Position numbers and translations under genes: made by a program. A stretch of 64,000 bases of DNA, from assembly GCF_030704535.1 (NCBI RefSeq), contig NC_081815.1, positions 1,379,001 to 1,443,000 on the forward strand, given 5' to 3'. Of this stretch, positions 37,687-48,005 are shown one piece after another. The stretch is from Vitis vinifera. Its lineage: Eukaryota; Streptophyta; Magnoliopsida; Vitales; Vitaceae. The first letter of the stretch is position 1. The number at the start of each line of letters is the position of its first letter. The notes under the pieces were generated by a model that did no database searches, was not told the DNA's origin, and saw nothing but the letters and a program-made list of their open reading frames with translations.

Positions 37687-40600
37687 ATGAGGAGAGGGCC
37701 CTTAAACCCTAGCAATCTCAAGCTCACTCTCCCTCCTGATGAGGATTCATTGACTAAGTTCCTGTAATCTTCTTTCTCTCTCTCTCTCTCTCTCTCTGAA
37801 TAAATATATTTGTGGATTTGTTGTTTGTTTGTTTGTTTGGCTAACCCTAGGTGCGGATTCGTGGCAGAACTCAGAGTGGGACTTTTATGGATGGTGATCT
37901 GCTGGTCAACAGGGATGGAGTTCGAATTGTGTCTAAGAGCGAAGCTGAAGTGGTAAATATTAGCTGATTGCTCTTCGTTTTTGATTGTTTTGCTGTTTAT
38001 TGCATTTGCAATTGGAATTGTGTGTTTGGGAAACGGGAAAAATTTAGTTGTTTTGTATTTACTTTTTCTGGGAGCTTTTTTGTTATCGCCACTCGGTTTT
38101 ACATGGGTTGTGAGGCAATTCGTGAAGTGGTAAAAGCTAATTACTTGTTCCTCGTTTCTTGATTGCTTTGCCGTTTCTTGCATTTGCAACTGGAATTACT
38201 GGAATAGTGAAGGCGAATTGTGCTTAATCATGGTGAAACTGGGAAAATCTTCCTTATTTTGTGGAAGAAGACAAATTTGGATGATGCTATATGCATTGTG
38301 AAGTAATTCATGTTAGATGCCTTATCTTTTTTCTTTGGTTTGGAGGTTTCTAAGTTGTTTTGTTCGTGTTTTGTTCGTGTTTTGATTTGCCTCTAGCCAC
38401 CACTTATAAAGCCCTCTGACAACCAGTTGAGCTTGGCTGACATAGACACGATTAAAGTGATTGGGAAGGGCGCCGGTGGAACTGTGCAATTGGTGCAACA
38501 TAAGTGGACTGGTCAATTTTTTGCGTTGAAGGTACTGTAAAAGTTCTATGTACCCTGTTTTGCTTCATCTACTATGCCATTAATTATTTATATCACTTCT
38601 CTTGTTTGGCTATGCAGTTTTCATAGACTTAAAAGTTTATTGTACTTATCCTGGTCTCATCATTGAGTATGTTCACAATATCAGCATTATCAGTATCATA
38701 TCATCCACAGGTTGCTTTATTTTGATGCTCAGAGCATTTCTGTAGTTGGTCTAACTTGTAAGCTTTCATAGTTTACATGATCTATTGGAAGAATTAAAGG
38801 GATTGTTTGGTGCTTTAAACATCTTGATGACTATTCTAGCTATTGAAGAAATTGCTTAAATTTGTCAGTCATGGTGCCCATTATTTTATTTATCTAGTGA
38901 GTCCAAGAGTCGACATTTAGGAATTTCTTCATTGCTGTAGCAGGTCCCGATGGTGTTGCCCATGGTTCATTGTATGGCTTGAGGGCCATGGCTTGGTGGA
39001 GCTGGGTATGGTTTTGCCTAGGAGCTGCATGCCCTCGTCCCATTGAAGGCAGCATCCCCTATGTTTTTTTCTTTTTCCTGTATTTACTATATTTTAAACC
39101 ATTTTCACATTCCAAATAATCCACTTTAGATCCTGCCTCAGATTTGAATTGAACTGTGTTTAATAAGTGTACATAGGTGCACATCAAGTCTACCTGAATC
39201 TTATCCATGTCAGCTATTAGGAGCTCTACTTGTTGTGGTAGTGGGTTAGAAGATTCTCTGTGGTATAGAAATGGCCTGTTGATGCATTATTAGAAAGAAC
39301 CGCAGTTCATGAGGTCCAAAAGAATGCATGCATACAGTTGTCTCATGTTCAGTGGTAGAAGACCTGTAGAGCCTACCAAATTGTGTCCCCAGTTTTCATT
39401 GGTGTTTTAAGTGAGAAATTTTACTAGTTATAGAACATACTGGGATCTGTATGTCTCAATACTTTTTGATATCTTTAAGGCATTAAATGACTTTGCAGGT
39501 CAACTGATATGGACCAACTTGAAGTTTCATGCTCTCATGCTAGCAAATTTATCCTCTACATTGCAAACATTCTTGCTTGCTGACTGACGACATTTCTCTC
39601 ATGTGCATATTTTATTATTTCTGCACTTGCTTTGTTCTATCTGGACAAATTTTTTACACTGTAAAGCCCGCATAAAGCCTATTGCATTTTTCCTGTTTTT
39701 GAAAGGATAAGTTATAATGCTATCTCCATTGTTCAGGTTATTCAAATGAATATTCAGGAGGCTGCTCTCAAGCATATTGCACAGGAGCTAAAAATTAACC
39801 AGTCATCACAATGCCCATATGTTGTCGTGTGTTACAAGTCTTTCTATGATAATGGTGCCTTTTCTATTATCTTAGAGTACATGGATGGTGGATCTCTTTT
39901 AGATTTTCTGAAAAAGGTCAAATCAATTCCAGAGCCGTATCTTGCTGCCATCTGTAATCAGGTAGGCAGTAGTAGATTTATTTTTTCTCCAGTTTTCTTA
40001 TTATAAGTTGTACCTCTTCTTATTAAAGTTACTTTTTCAAACAATTCAGGTGCTCAAGGGTTTGTCGTATCTTCATCATGAAAGACACATCATCCATAGG
40101 GACTTAAAACCTTCTAACTTGTTAATAAATCACAGAGGAGAAGTGAAGATCACCGACTTTGGTGTGAGTGCAATACTTACAAGCACCTCTGGGCAGGCAA
40201 ATACTTTTGTCGGCACGTACAACTATATGTCTGTGAGTATTTCAGTTGCAAATCTGGAATTAACATGAGAGCTGTGTTTATGATGTACTTTGCCTCATCT
40301 GGTTAAATTTCTACCCCTATTTTGCTCATTTTTCTGAAACTTACATTTAGTTGTCTGCGATTGTCTTCTATAGCCAGAGAGAATTAGTGGAGGTAAGTAT
40401 GGCTCCAAAAGTGACATTTGGAGCTTGGGGTTGGTTTTGCTCGAGTGTGCCACTGGTCAGTTCCCGTATTCTCCACCAGAGCAAGGGGAAGGATGGACCA
40501 GCTTTTATGAACTTATGGAAGCCATTGTTGACCAGCCACCGCCTTGTGCATCTACTAATCAATTTTCTGCAGAATTCTGCTCTTTCATTTCTGCATGGTA

Positions 40601-41395
40601 AAGATTGCACTATCCTGGTTCACTATTTTTGCTTGGTAATGAATTAGACTGTGTTCAAGTTCTTGCATCTTAGCTCCCAAGTTGATTTCAATCATTTTTC
40701 TTCATTCTTAATCTTTAGAAATGCAGTCATGCTATTCTATTGTATATGATAAGCTTGACTTGTGCAAGCTTTGTGTCTCAATACCTCAGCCTAAATTTTT
40801 CCTTCATTTTTCTTTTCAGATTATTATTATTATTATTGTTCTTGTTTAGGGATTTGTGGGTGTGGAGGGTGGTTGCTTGAGTTTGGTAAGCAAGGGTGGG
40901 TGGTGTGGACTGTAGGGGGGCTGGGGTTGGTTTTGTCTTTTGTGCTCAAAATTGATACTAGGTTGTTCTGTTACTGGTTGTCATATTTTTGTCATTTCTG
41001 TCATGTGCTGAATATATGATATTCAGTATCTTGTGTCATACACCCATGTGGACACTTCAGTGTTTTTTTTTTTTTGCCTTCGATTTTTAAGGTTTTCAAT
41101 CCCTCTGGTTTTCTGAGAATCATTGCCTGAGTTCATTTGTGTATTTCAGCATACAGAAAGACCCAAATGACAGAAAGTCAGCGCATGAACTTATGGTATA
41201 TCTATAATCTCTGCCTGTCATGCCTCTTTATGATTCAATGGTATATGCATAGGATAGATGTTTTCTGATCATTCAAATTGATTCTTTGTTTCATGTGTGA
41301 TCCAGGCACATCCTTTTATCAGCATGTACAGAGACTTGAATGTTGATCTTGCAACATACTTCACCAATGCAGGATCTCCACTCGCTACATTTTAA
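37687..41395 (+). CDS. MKK2: MAP kinase kinase, MKK1/MKK2 group A, 8 exons, 354 aa
   Basis: Exons are 37687-37763, 37868-37952, 38397-38531, 39737-39961, 40050-40232, 40374-40597, 41150-41195 and 41306-41395; phases close. A MAPK docking-like site sits at the N terminus (basic MRRG then LKLTL). The Gly loop is G77-x-G79-x2-G82, the ATP lysine K99, HRD with D192 and DFG with D210. The plant-type activation loop S/T-x5-S/T is T220 to T226. The ends match MKK1/2 ([13 protein letters not shown]). This group acts downstream of MEKK1 on MPK4 and related kinases in cold, salt and immune signalling. In Arabidopsis MKK2 (At4g29810) is close to CFIm25 and VIP3, as here, which favours MKK2 over MKK1. 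All catalytic residues are intact. Confidence 0.93.
37775..37797 (+). repeat. (CT)n microsatellite in MKK2 intron 1
   Basis: A CT dinucleotide run starts 12 bases after the exon 1 donor. It could affect splicing efficiency, but this is not testable here. Confidence 0.9.
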
Positions 41396-41623
41396 AAGTT
41401 TGTCTGGTATGTTCTGTGCTTGGTAAACCCTTTCTTGAAAATGCAAGTAGTCAACTTCCTTGAGTTGAGCTTCTAAGGTGGGCTAGACCTTTCCAAATGA
41501 TGTTTCTCATGTACTGGCAGTTTGCTTCAATCATGAGACATGAATTTTAACTTTGTCATTCGTTTCTCCTGCTGTTACATAGATAATAATACTCTTCTCT
41601 TTCCTTTTTAAGCCACCATTAAG

Positions 41624-42165
41624 AGGGTGTTTAGTAAATCGACTTAATCACTTGATAACTCAATTTCAGTCATTAAGTAGATTAAGCATGTTTGATAAAA
41701 TACCTTAATATTATAACTTAACGTTATTTTTAACTTTAAGTATGAAGTTAAATTAGTTAACTTATTCTTAATTTTAAATTCTTTTTACCTTATTTGCCCA
41801 CATCAATGAAAGTATATTTTAGAATTATAATTCAACATCCATGACTTATTTTTTGTAATAAATATTTTATGATTATCTTATATATCTACCATACTTTAAA
41901 TATGAATGTTTTATAAATAAATTTAGTGTTTAAAATTAAGGAAAATAGATATAAGTTAAAATCAATGAAGATAAATATTAATTAAAATTAATGAGGATAA
42001 TGAGTCAATTTGATGATTTAGAATAAAAATTTAACTTTATCAAACAATCTTATTACTTAAAAAGTAAAATAAGTCATAAGTTTTTAAGTTAACAACTTAA
42101 GGACAATTTAATTTAAAGTAAACTAAAGTCATTAAGTATTAGGTGTTAAGTTTTACCAAACACCT
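41624..42165 (+). mobile_element. Candidate hAT-like MITE downstream of MKK2
   Basis: The left end AGGGTGTTTAGTAAAT and the right end, reverse-complemented, TAGGTGTTTGGTAAAACTTA are inverted repeats about 540 bp apart. The interior is AT-rich, with repeated TTAAGTCATTAAG-like motifs in both orientations and no ORF. Flanks show only a partial match (ATTAAG/ACTAAG). It lies about 230 bases after the MKK2 stop codon. Confidence 0.55.
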
Positions 42166-44380
42166 ACTAAGTCATTGACAGACGAATAGGTTAGATAGAA
42201 AGCAAAAACGTGGAATAATATTGCATTGAAAGTGCTTTTGGGAGCAACACAAAATAGTGAAGGCAATATATTGTCACTCACAAAAGTAGTTTGTATCCTT
42301 TTTCATCATCATCTCTATGGTCCACACATCACTGCCGTCACTTCTATTGTTGCTGCCATCACACATTCATCACCTCTATTATTGATGGCAGCATTGCTAT
42401 ACCATCACTGCTGATGGTACTACACAATGATAAAAAAATGGGCTATTAGATTAAAAGGTATGAAACTAATCCCCCATTTGAAAATCTAACCCTCCTTTTT
42501 TTTCAACCTAAAAAATACTTTTTTTGACAAAAATACCCATGCTTTTTTCTTTTAAAAATAACTTTTTCTTTTAAAACTTACATGTAATTAAGGATATTTA
42601 TGTAAAAAATGGGTTATTCTTCAAATTAAAACATGAGAGAGGTTTAACAAATTGGGATCGTTTCATCCCTTTTTAATCAAGTAATTCTCAAAAAATCCCC
42701 ATGAGTGCCACTGCCTTTGTGCACCATCACTAACACTACCATTGCCACTGCCTTCATCACCTCTATCTATGCCATCAGAACCATCACCAATTCCTCGACT
42801 ACTCTACTGTAGTAACCATAGCATCTCTTCATTACTGCTGTAGTCACCATCATTGCCTCCATGTTTACTTCCACCACCAAGTTGGTGTCCTCCATCAAAA
42901 CCATATTCACATATACTTTCTTATACTTGGTCAAATATTGATTTGTGTGTAATATGATTTTTGTCTGTCTTTGTAGAAACATGAGAAAAGGCAAGCAAGG
43001 GGAAAAAAAATGCAAGCAAGCAAATAAATTCCTTTTCTTGCTTGTAAAATATATTTTCATGTAGGAAAAGTAAAAGTTAGTGTTTCTTTAATATTTTGGG
43101 TATTCAATGCATTGCCTCGAACCAAATAGTGCTCCTTGGCCTTGCCCATATATGAGCTTCTTGGTCAATAACTTGATTGAACATGACAGTAAGTTTAGGG
43201 AAATGCTAATCTGCCACGAATCCTGGGCTTTCTGACCTCTAGTCCAGCATGACCAAATGGCTGGATAGTGGATAGATAATCTAAATAGTTACTTGTGTCT
43301 GACAATTATAGTCTTACTGCAGGCATGGAGTATGTTGGCTGTGAAGTTGGAACCCTATCTCATTTAGAGATAATTTTCATTTTTAATCTTTAATACCATT
43401 CACATTTGATAAAATAACAACTCAAAACCAACAAAAGTTAATTCCAAGTTCCCAACCACTTGGAGCTGCTACATGAATTCTTTTTTTGTCATTTAGCTCA
43501 TCTAAAACCATATCCTCCTTCCCATCTTCTTTTCTCTCTGTCTCCACCCATTCTTTAATTGGGTATTGAGGTGGTTGGCAGCTTGTGAGCCCTAATCAGT
43601 GGAATGATATTCAACCACAATTTATGCTTTTGGAAAGCAGGAGTGATTGGATTGTTAGGATAAATGATTCTGCTTTCATCTGTAGCATATCCAGGATGAG
43701 GGTTGCCCAGGTGATGTGCCCGGGCACTGACCTCCTCCCACCTTCCACTTTCTCCTAATGTTTTAGCTGTCATCTATTTGTTGCCTTCGTTGTTAATTTC
43801 CTCGATATAAACTCTTTCTTGGGATAGTTTCTATCTGAATTGCAACTTACACAATCTTATATTTTTCAGAGTTCTTATTTACCAAAAAATAGCATGATCC
43901 TAGGAGAAGTGAGGAAATCAGCTATCGGTGTGTCCAGATACCTGGTGAAGGATTCTTAGCGACAATTCTCAAGCCCCTCTCTATGGCAACAACGGCAAGG
44001 GGTCTTCAATCATTTGTGACGAACCTCATTGCTTGAAAAATATTGAGTGTGAGAAACATATGAAGAAATTGATGATTTATGACTGCAAGGCAATTAGGCA
44101 AATTACTACTGTTTGTATTCTGCCGAAGGCACTTTGGCATGATTTTGAATTGCTCGTTTAGAGGTGCAACACACATCACATTCCCACGAAGAATTTTCCA
44201 TGTATGTGTAAGATTGTGATAAATACTCAGTTTGAACCCTAATCTCTTTAATTATGAGTGATCTGGATGTTGGCCTCATTGCCTGCATATCCTTGAGTTA
44301 GATCAAGTAAAGAACAAAAAAAGAAAAGAACCGACATCAACGATGGATCTTAAGGTATGTTACAGAAATGGTGTTTGCTA
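42166..44380. other. Spacer between convergent MKK2 and PP2C, with low-complexity CAT/ATC-rich DNA
   Basis: 42290-42430 and 42700-42900 are rich in CAT/ATC/CAC triplets, which read as Gly/Asp/His- or Met/Val-rich peptides depending on frame. This is low complexity, not a gene. The rest shows nothing recognisable. Confidence 0.4.
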
Positions 44381-44528
44381 TTGCAGGTTGATGTCATGCC
44401 CTTAAGGCCTGGCTCAAGTGGTGGTAAAGGGATGGGGAGGATTTGTGGGAGGTTTCAAATTCAACTTCCAATGGGGATAAAAATTTATCTATCAGAAAAA
44501 AAATAAAATTTGCAGATTGATGTCATGC
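44381..44528 (+). mobile_element. tRNA-derived SINE with 19-bp target-site duplication
   Basis: The SINE body is 44400-44509 (110 bp). An A-box-like TGGCTCAAGTGG is followed by a B-box-like GGTTTCAAATTC, the spacing of an internal Pol III promoter. The tail is TTTATCTATCAG plus an A-rich run. Flanking copies TTGCAGGTTGATGTCATGC (44381-44399) and TTGCAGATTGATGTCATGC (44510-44528) differ at one base. Box order, A-rich tail and duplication together make the call strong. Confidence 0.85.
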
Positions 44529-44913
44529 AGGATGCAGATTGTTAGAGATAAACTTCTATTATTCCCGGCTGATGGGCTGATGGTCGATGTAGGATGCGGA
44601 TTGAACTCATTCTGCCTAATCATACGAGCATTGATGATACTGACAGTAAATCAACAGTCTTTGAATTAAAACCAGTGTATCGGCCAGACCTTTAATCCAA
44701 AAGAAGATTGTCTGGTAAAATCGCTCTTTTTGCTACAGAGACAAAGGTCCATGATAGAATTAAAACAATGGCGTATTCCACTGTCACTTTTTTTGAGTAT
44801 ACAAATCCCAGACATACAGAAACCATTCTAACATTCGTAAACGAATGAACTAAACAACATTCTATCTTAGTATCATACAGATATATCTCAAAACTTCCCA
44901 CATATAGGTGAAC

Positions 44914-47141
44914 TTACTGCTGAGTTTTTCTCTTCAGTTTCCTTCGAGGTTTCAAGTCCACCACGACCACGGTTATGTTGTCTTTGCTTCCCTTTTGGAG
45001 AGCAAGCTTTGAGAGACACTCTGCTGCAGCTTGAGCTGCAGGATCAACTCCCCTGCCCCTTTCTGCAGGTGGGTTATGACCATTCTTTTTATGCCAGAGG
45101 AGTATTCGTCTTCTTGCTGTGTCACAAACCTCCTGGTTCGTCATGACATCCCATAACCCGTCACTGGCAAGAATAAGGCACTCATCTTCTTTTTCTCGGG
45201 GAATGTACATTACTTCTGGATCTGGGATGATCCATGGTTTCAAGTATCGATCACCTGAGTCCCAAGAGGATATAGATAGAAGTGAGGTTTCAAACAAGGG
45301 TAATACTATGTCTGGAACATGCGAGTAAGGAGAAGAGTCATGGTTAATATACACATACCAATGGACCTAGACATTGCAAGAACGCCACATACACGTAAGC
45401 CGTCCCACTGTATGATCTTGCCTCCTGCAGCTTCTATCCTTGCATATTCGTCTTCTCTACTTGGCTGCAAACAAGATAAATGGGAAAATGGAGGCCAAGC
45501 TCCATGAGAACACCTTTGGTTACCAGAGGAAAAGGACAAGCAAGACTACAAACATATCTACTCACTTTGTGATCTATTGACAATGGCACAGGTACTTTTC
45601 CACGACACAGTACAGCCCTTGAATCACCGCAATTTGCGACTATGATGTGAGTTTGACAAATAATGGTAACCACAGCAGTTGATCCAACAGTTTCAGAGGC
45701 AACAAGTGTAGAACTATCTTCAGAAGGGCCAGCTTCAGAGGCATCGGTGTTGCCTCTGCAACCCCCTCCAATCACAGAATCAACTTTCAGAAAACAATTG
45801 GAGAAGACTTTCTCCCACTGTTCTTGCCAATTACCTCCAGCACTTCCATTACACAAGCTCTCTTTCAACAGTTCTACCTCCTCAGCCAAAGCCAAATGCA
45901 ACCGATCCCTGCAATAGTTCGCAACCTATGCAAAAAAAAGTCCCCATTCAGTGACGTGAACCTACTTGAGCAGACACTATATATATCATTTTAATAAGCA
46001 GATCTTTGTTTTTCAAGGAAGAGGGTGAGAAAAACCATGGAAAGCATGTTTTTATGTTGTTTTGGTTCTTAAAAGAGTGAGACTCTGGCCTCACCCTTAG
46101 CCATAGTTGCATCAGGCTCAGTTTCATTGGAGGTTCTTTGTTATCTCTGATCCCAAATAGTGAATGATCCAATTTCAAAATCTTGGTCTCTTGTATGCTC
46201 TTATGTTTTCTCACCAGCCAAACAGAATAAGCAAAATTAATACAAAATGTACATTGAAATAAACTTAAAGATGGCAAAGATGACAGGAAGTGTACCTGAC
46301 AGCCCCCATGTCCATCGTAGACTCCAAAGAAATGCGCGGTTAAATAATCTAATTCTGGGTTCATGCCATTGAGAAGCAGGCCATCTGTTAGTGTTTGAAT
46401 AGGAATTTTCAAGAAATTGGGCACAGCTGCAACAGCATCTTCCATCTCCAGTCTCCTTCCACAGATGGATGTGAATCCCCAAAGGGGTACACAATTGAAT
46501 TCAAAAACGCTGTCGCTAACTGTTCTATTCATCCTCCTTTCATTAGTCAACTCCAAAACCCTGGTAAACAATTTTGGGTCAGACCCTTCACCACCCTCAC
46601 CCTCAAGACCCCCTCCAACAGCAAGAACATCCCTTACATGCTCCGACTCAACAGTTGATTCCAGCAAATTAGTAGTAGCATTAAGTTGAAGACTATGACG
46701 GTTCTCTGTTATATCCATTGAACTTGGTGAATTGAACTCAGAGAAACCCTTCAAACCCAAGAATTCCTCACTACAAATACTTTCAGTATCACCAGCCACA
46801 GACAGGGAACAAGAATTATTCATCAATTGGCCTCCACCCCATGACCCGAAATCATCTTCCCCATTTTCCTCCTCTATGGAATGACTGGAGGCCAAACTAA
46901 TATCATTTATTGTTACTTCATTGGGTACACTCTCTGAATTATTGCAATTAAAAGCTTGATTCCCACTAGAGCCGGATACCAGAGGTGACACCATATAAGG
47001 GTGGTGCTCTGACAACAAGGTAGCTGTGTTTGCTATAAGCTTAAGCCCCGCAATTTCCATGTGTGCAGTTAACTTCGAGTCATCACAAATCAAATTACCT
47101 AGCCTAAATGGCACTGCGACTGCAGGGGATACCTCTTCCAT
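44914..47141 (-). CDS. HAB1: Clade A PP2C, HAB1-type ABA co-receptor phosphatase, 4 exons, 550 aa
   Basis: Exons are 47141-46296, 45925-45566, 45464-45359 and 45254-44914; phases close. The start [10 protein letters not shown] resembles the HAB1/HAB2 N terminus. A long acidic regulatory region precedes the catalytic domain, which begins near [19 protein letters not shown]. Metal-binding and catalytic motifs are VYDGHGG (D276-G280), [18 protein letters not shown] (D469) and [13 protein letters not shown] near the end. W422 in IIQWDGLRV corresponds to the tryptophan lock that contacts the ABA ketone through PYR/PYL receptors. The family dephosphorylates SnRK2 kinases and is inhibited by PYR/PYL plus ABA. 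All key residues are present, so it should be active. HAB1 versus HAB2 cannot be fully separated by eye. Confidence 0.92.
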
Positions 47142-47761
47142 CAATACTCTTCCTCAAAAATCAATGATCTTTAACCTTCCAACCACTCCAAGATCATCAA
47201 ACCTAACATAAATCAACTACTCTTTCCCCCCTGTACCATTTGCGTTGATCCTAAACCGACATTATGGGTTTAAACAACTACTGAATTTTCCAGGCTACCA
47301 AACAGAAATCCAATTCAAGAAGCCAAAAAGGGCAAGAGGAAATGGGTAGGTAAATCTGGTGAGAGGGAAAGGGCCCAACCTCGTATTTCATGGGATTCCA
47401 TCAATGAAATGTAACGATAAGCGAGAATCCTCTAGACCCTATTCAACATCTTCACCTCTGGACTCTTCTCTGTCAAACCCTCATCAGCCACACACATACA
47501 TATACAGATACACATCCAAATACACAGAGAGAGTGCCCAAATGATCCAGAAAAAGGAAAGTATGAATCAAATTGGATAAAATTTGAGTATCAGTGTCCTA
47601 TCCATATCCATAATAAACACAAGAAAGGGAAAGCAAATGGGTGTCATGAAAAAGAACTTGAGAAAGAAATAAAAGCCCAAGAATCATAAACATTGAACTC
47701 TCTTTTTCAGACTTGGCTTCCCTGGATCTAAGGCAACCCACCTCAGCCTCTTAAAAATTGG

Positions 47762-47780
47762 CCCCCTCTCTCTCTCTCCC
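47762..47780 (+). repeat. Short CT-rich tract upstream of PP2C
   Basis: CCCTCTCTCTCTCTCCCC sits about 620 bases upstream of the PP2C start codon and reads as GA repeats on the coding strand. It is probably within the 5' leader. Confidence 0.7.
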
Positions 47781-47997
47781 CACCTCCCTCTACAGCTATT
47801 AGTTACCGACTCTTTCCACCCCCCTGTCTCCCTATTAATTACCCACTCTTTTTTCTTGCTTTTCTCTCTCTAGGAGTTTCTCCGTACATTCCCAAAAAAA
47901 ATTCTCAAGAAGAAAGAAGGGAAAATGGCTTAAGAAAGGAACCCAGAAAAACTAATAAAAAATCATGAGCAGAAGGAATACACGAACCTATAAGGCA

Positions 47998-48005
47998 TAT
48001 TTATA
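47998..48005 (-). promoter_or_regulatory. TATA box candidate for PP2C
   Basis: TATAAATA on the minus strand, within CATATAAATATGCC. If used, transcription starts near 47970, giving a leader of about 830 bases, which may include an intron. Confidence 0.5.

Noticed and set aside
42767-43060. Minus-strand 97-codon frame and its glycine-rich alternative frame
   Set aside because: It is low-complexity CAT/ATC sequence with no start context or family match.
43555-43773. Minus-strand 72-codon frame
   Set aside because: No family match, and the surrounding sequence shows no splice structure.
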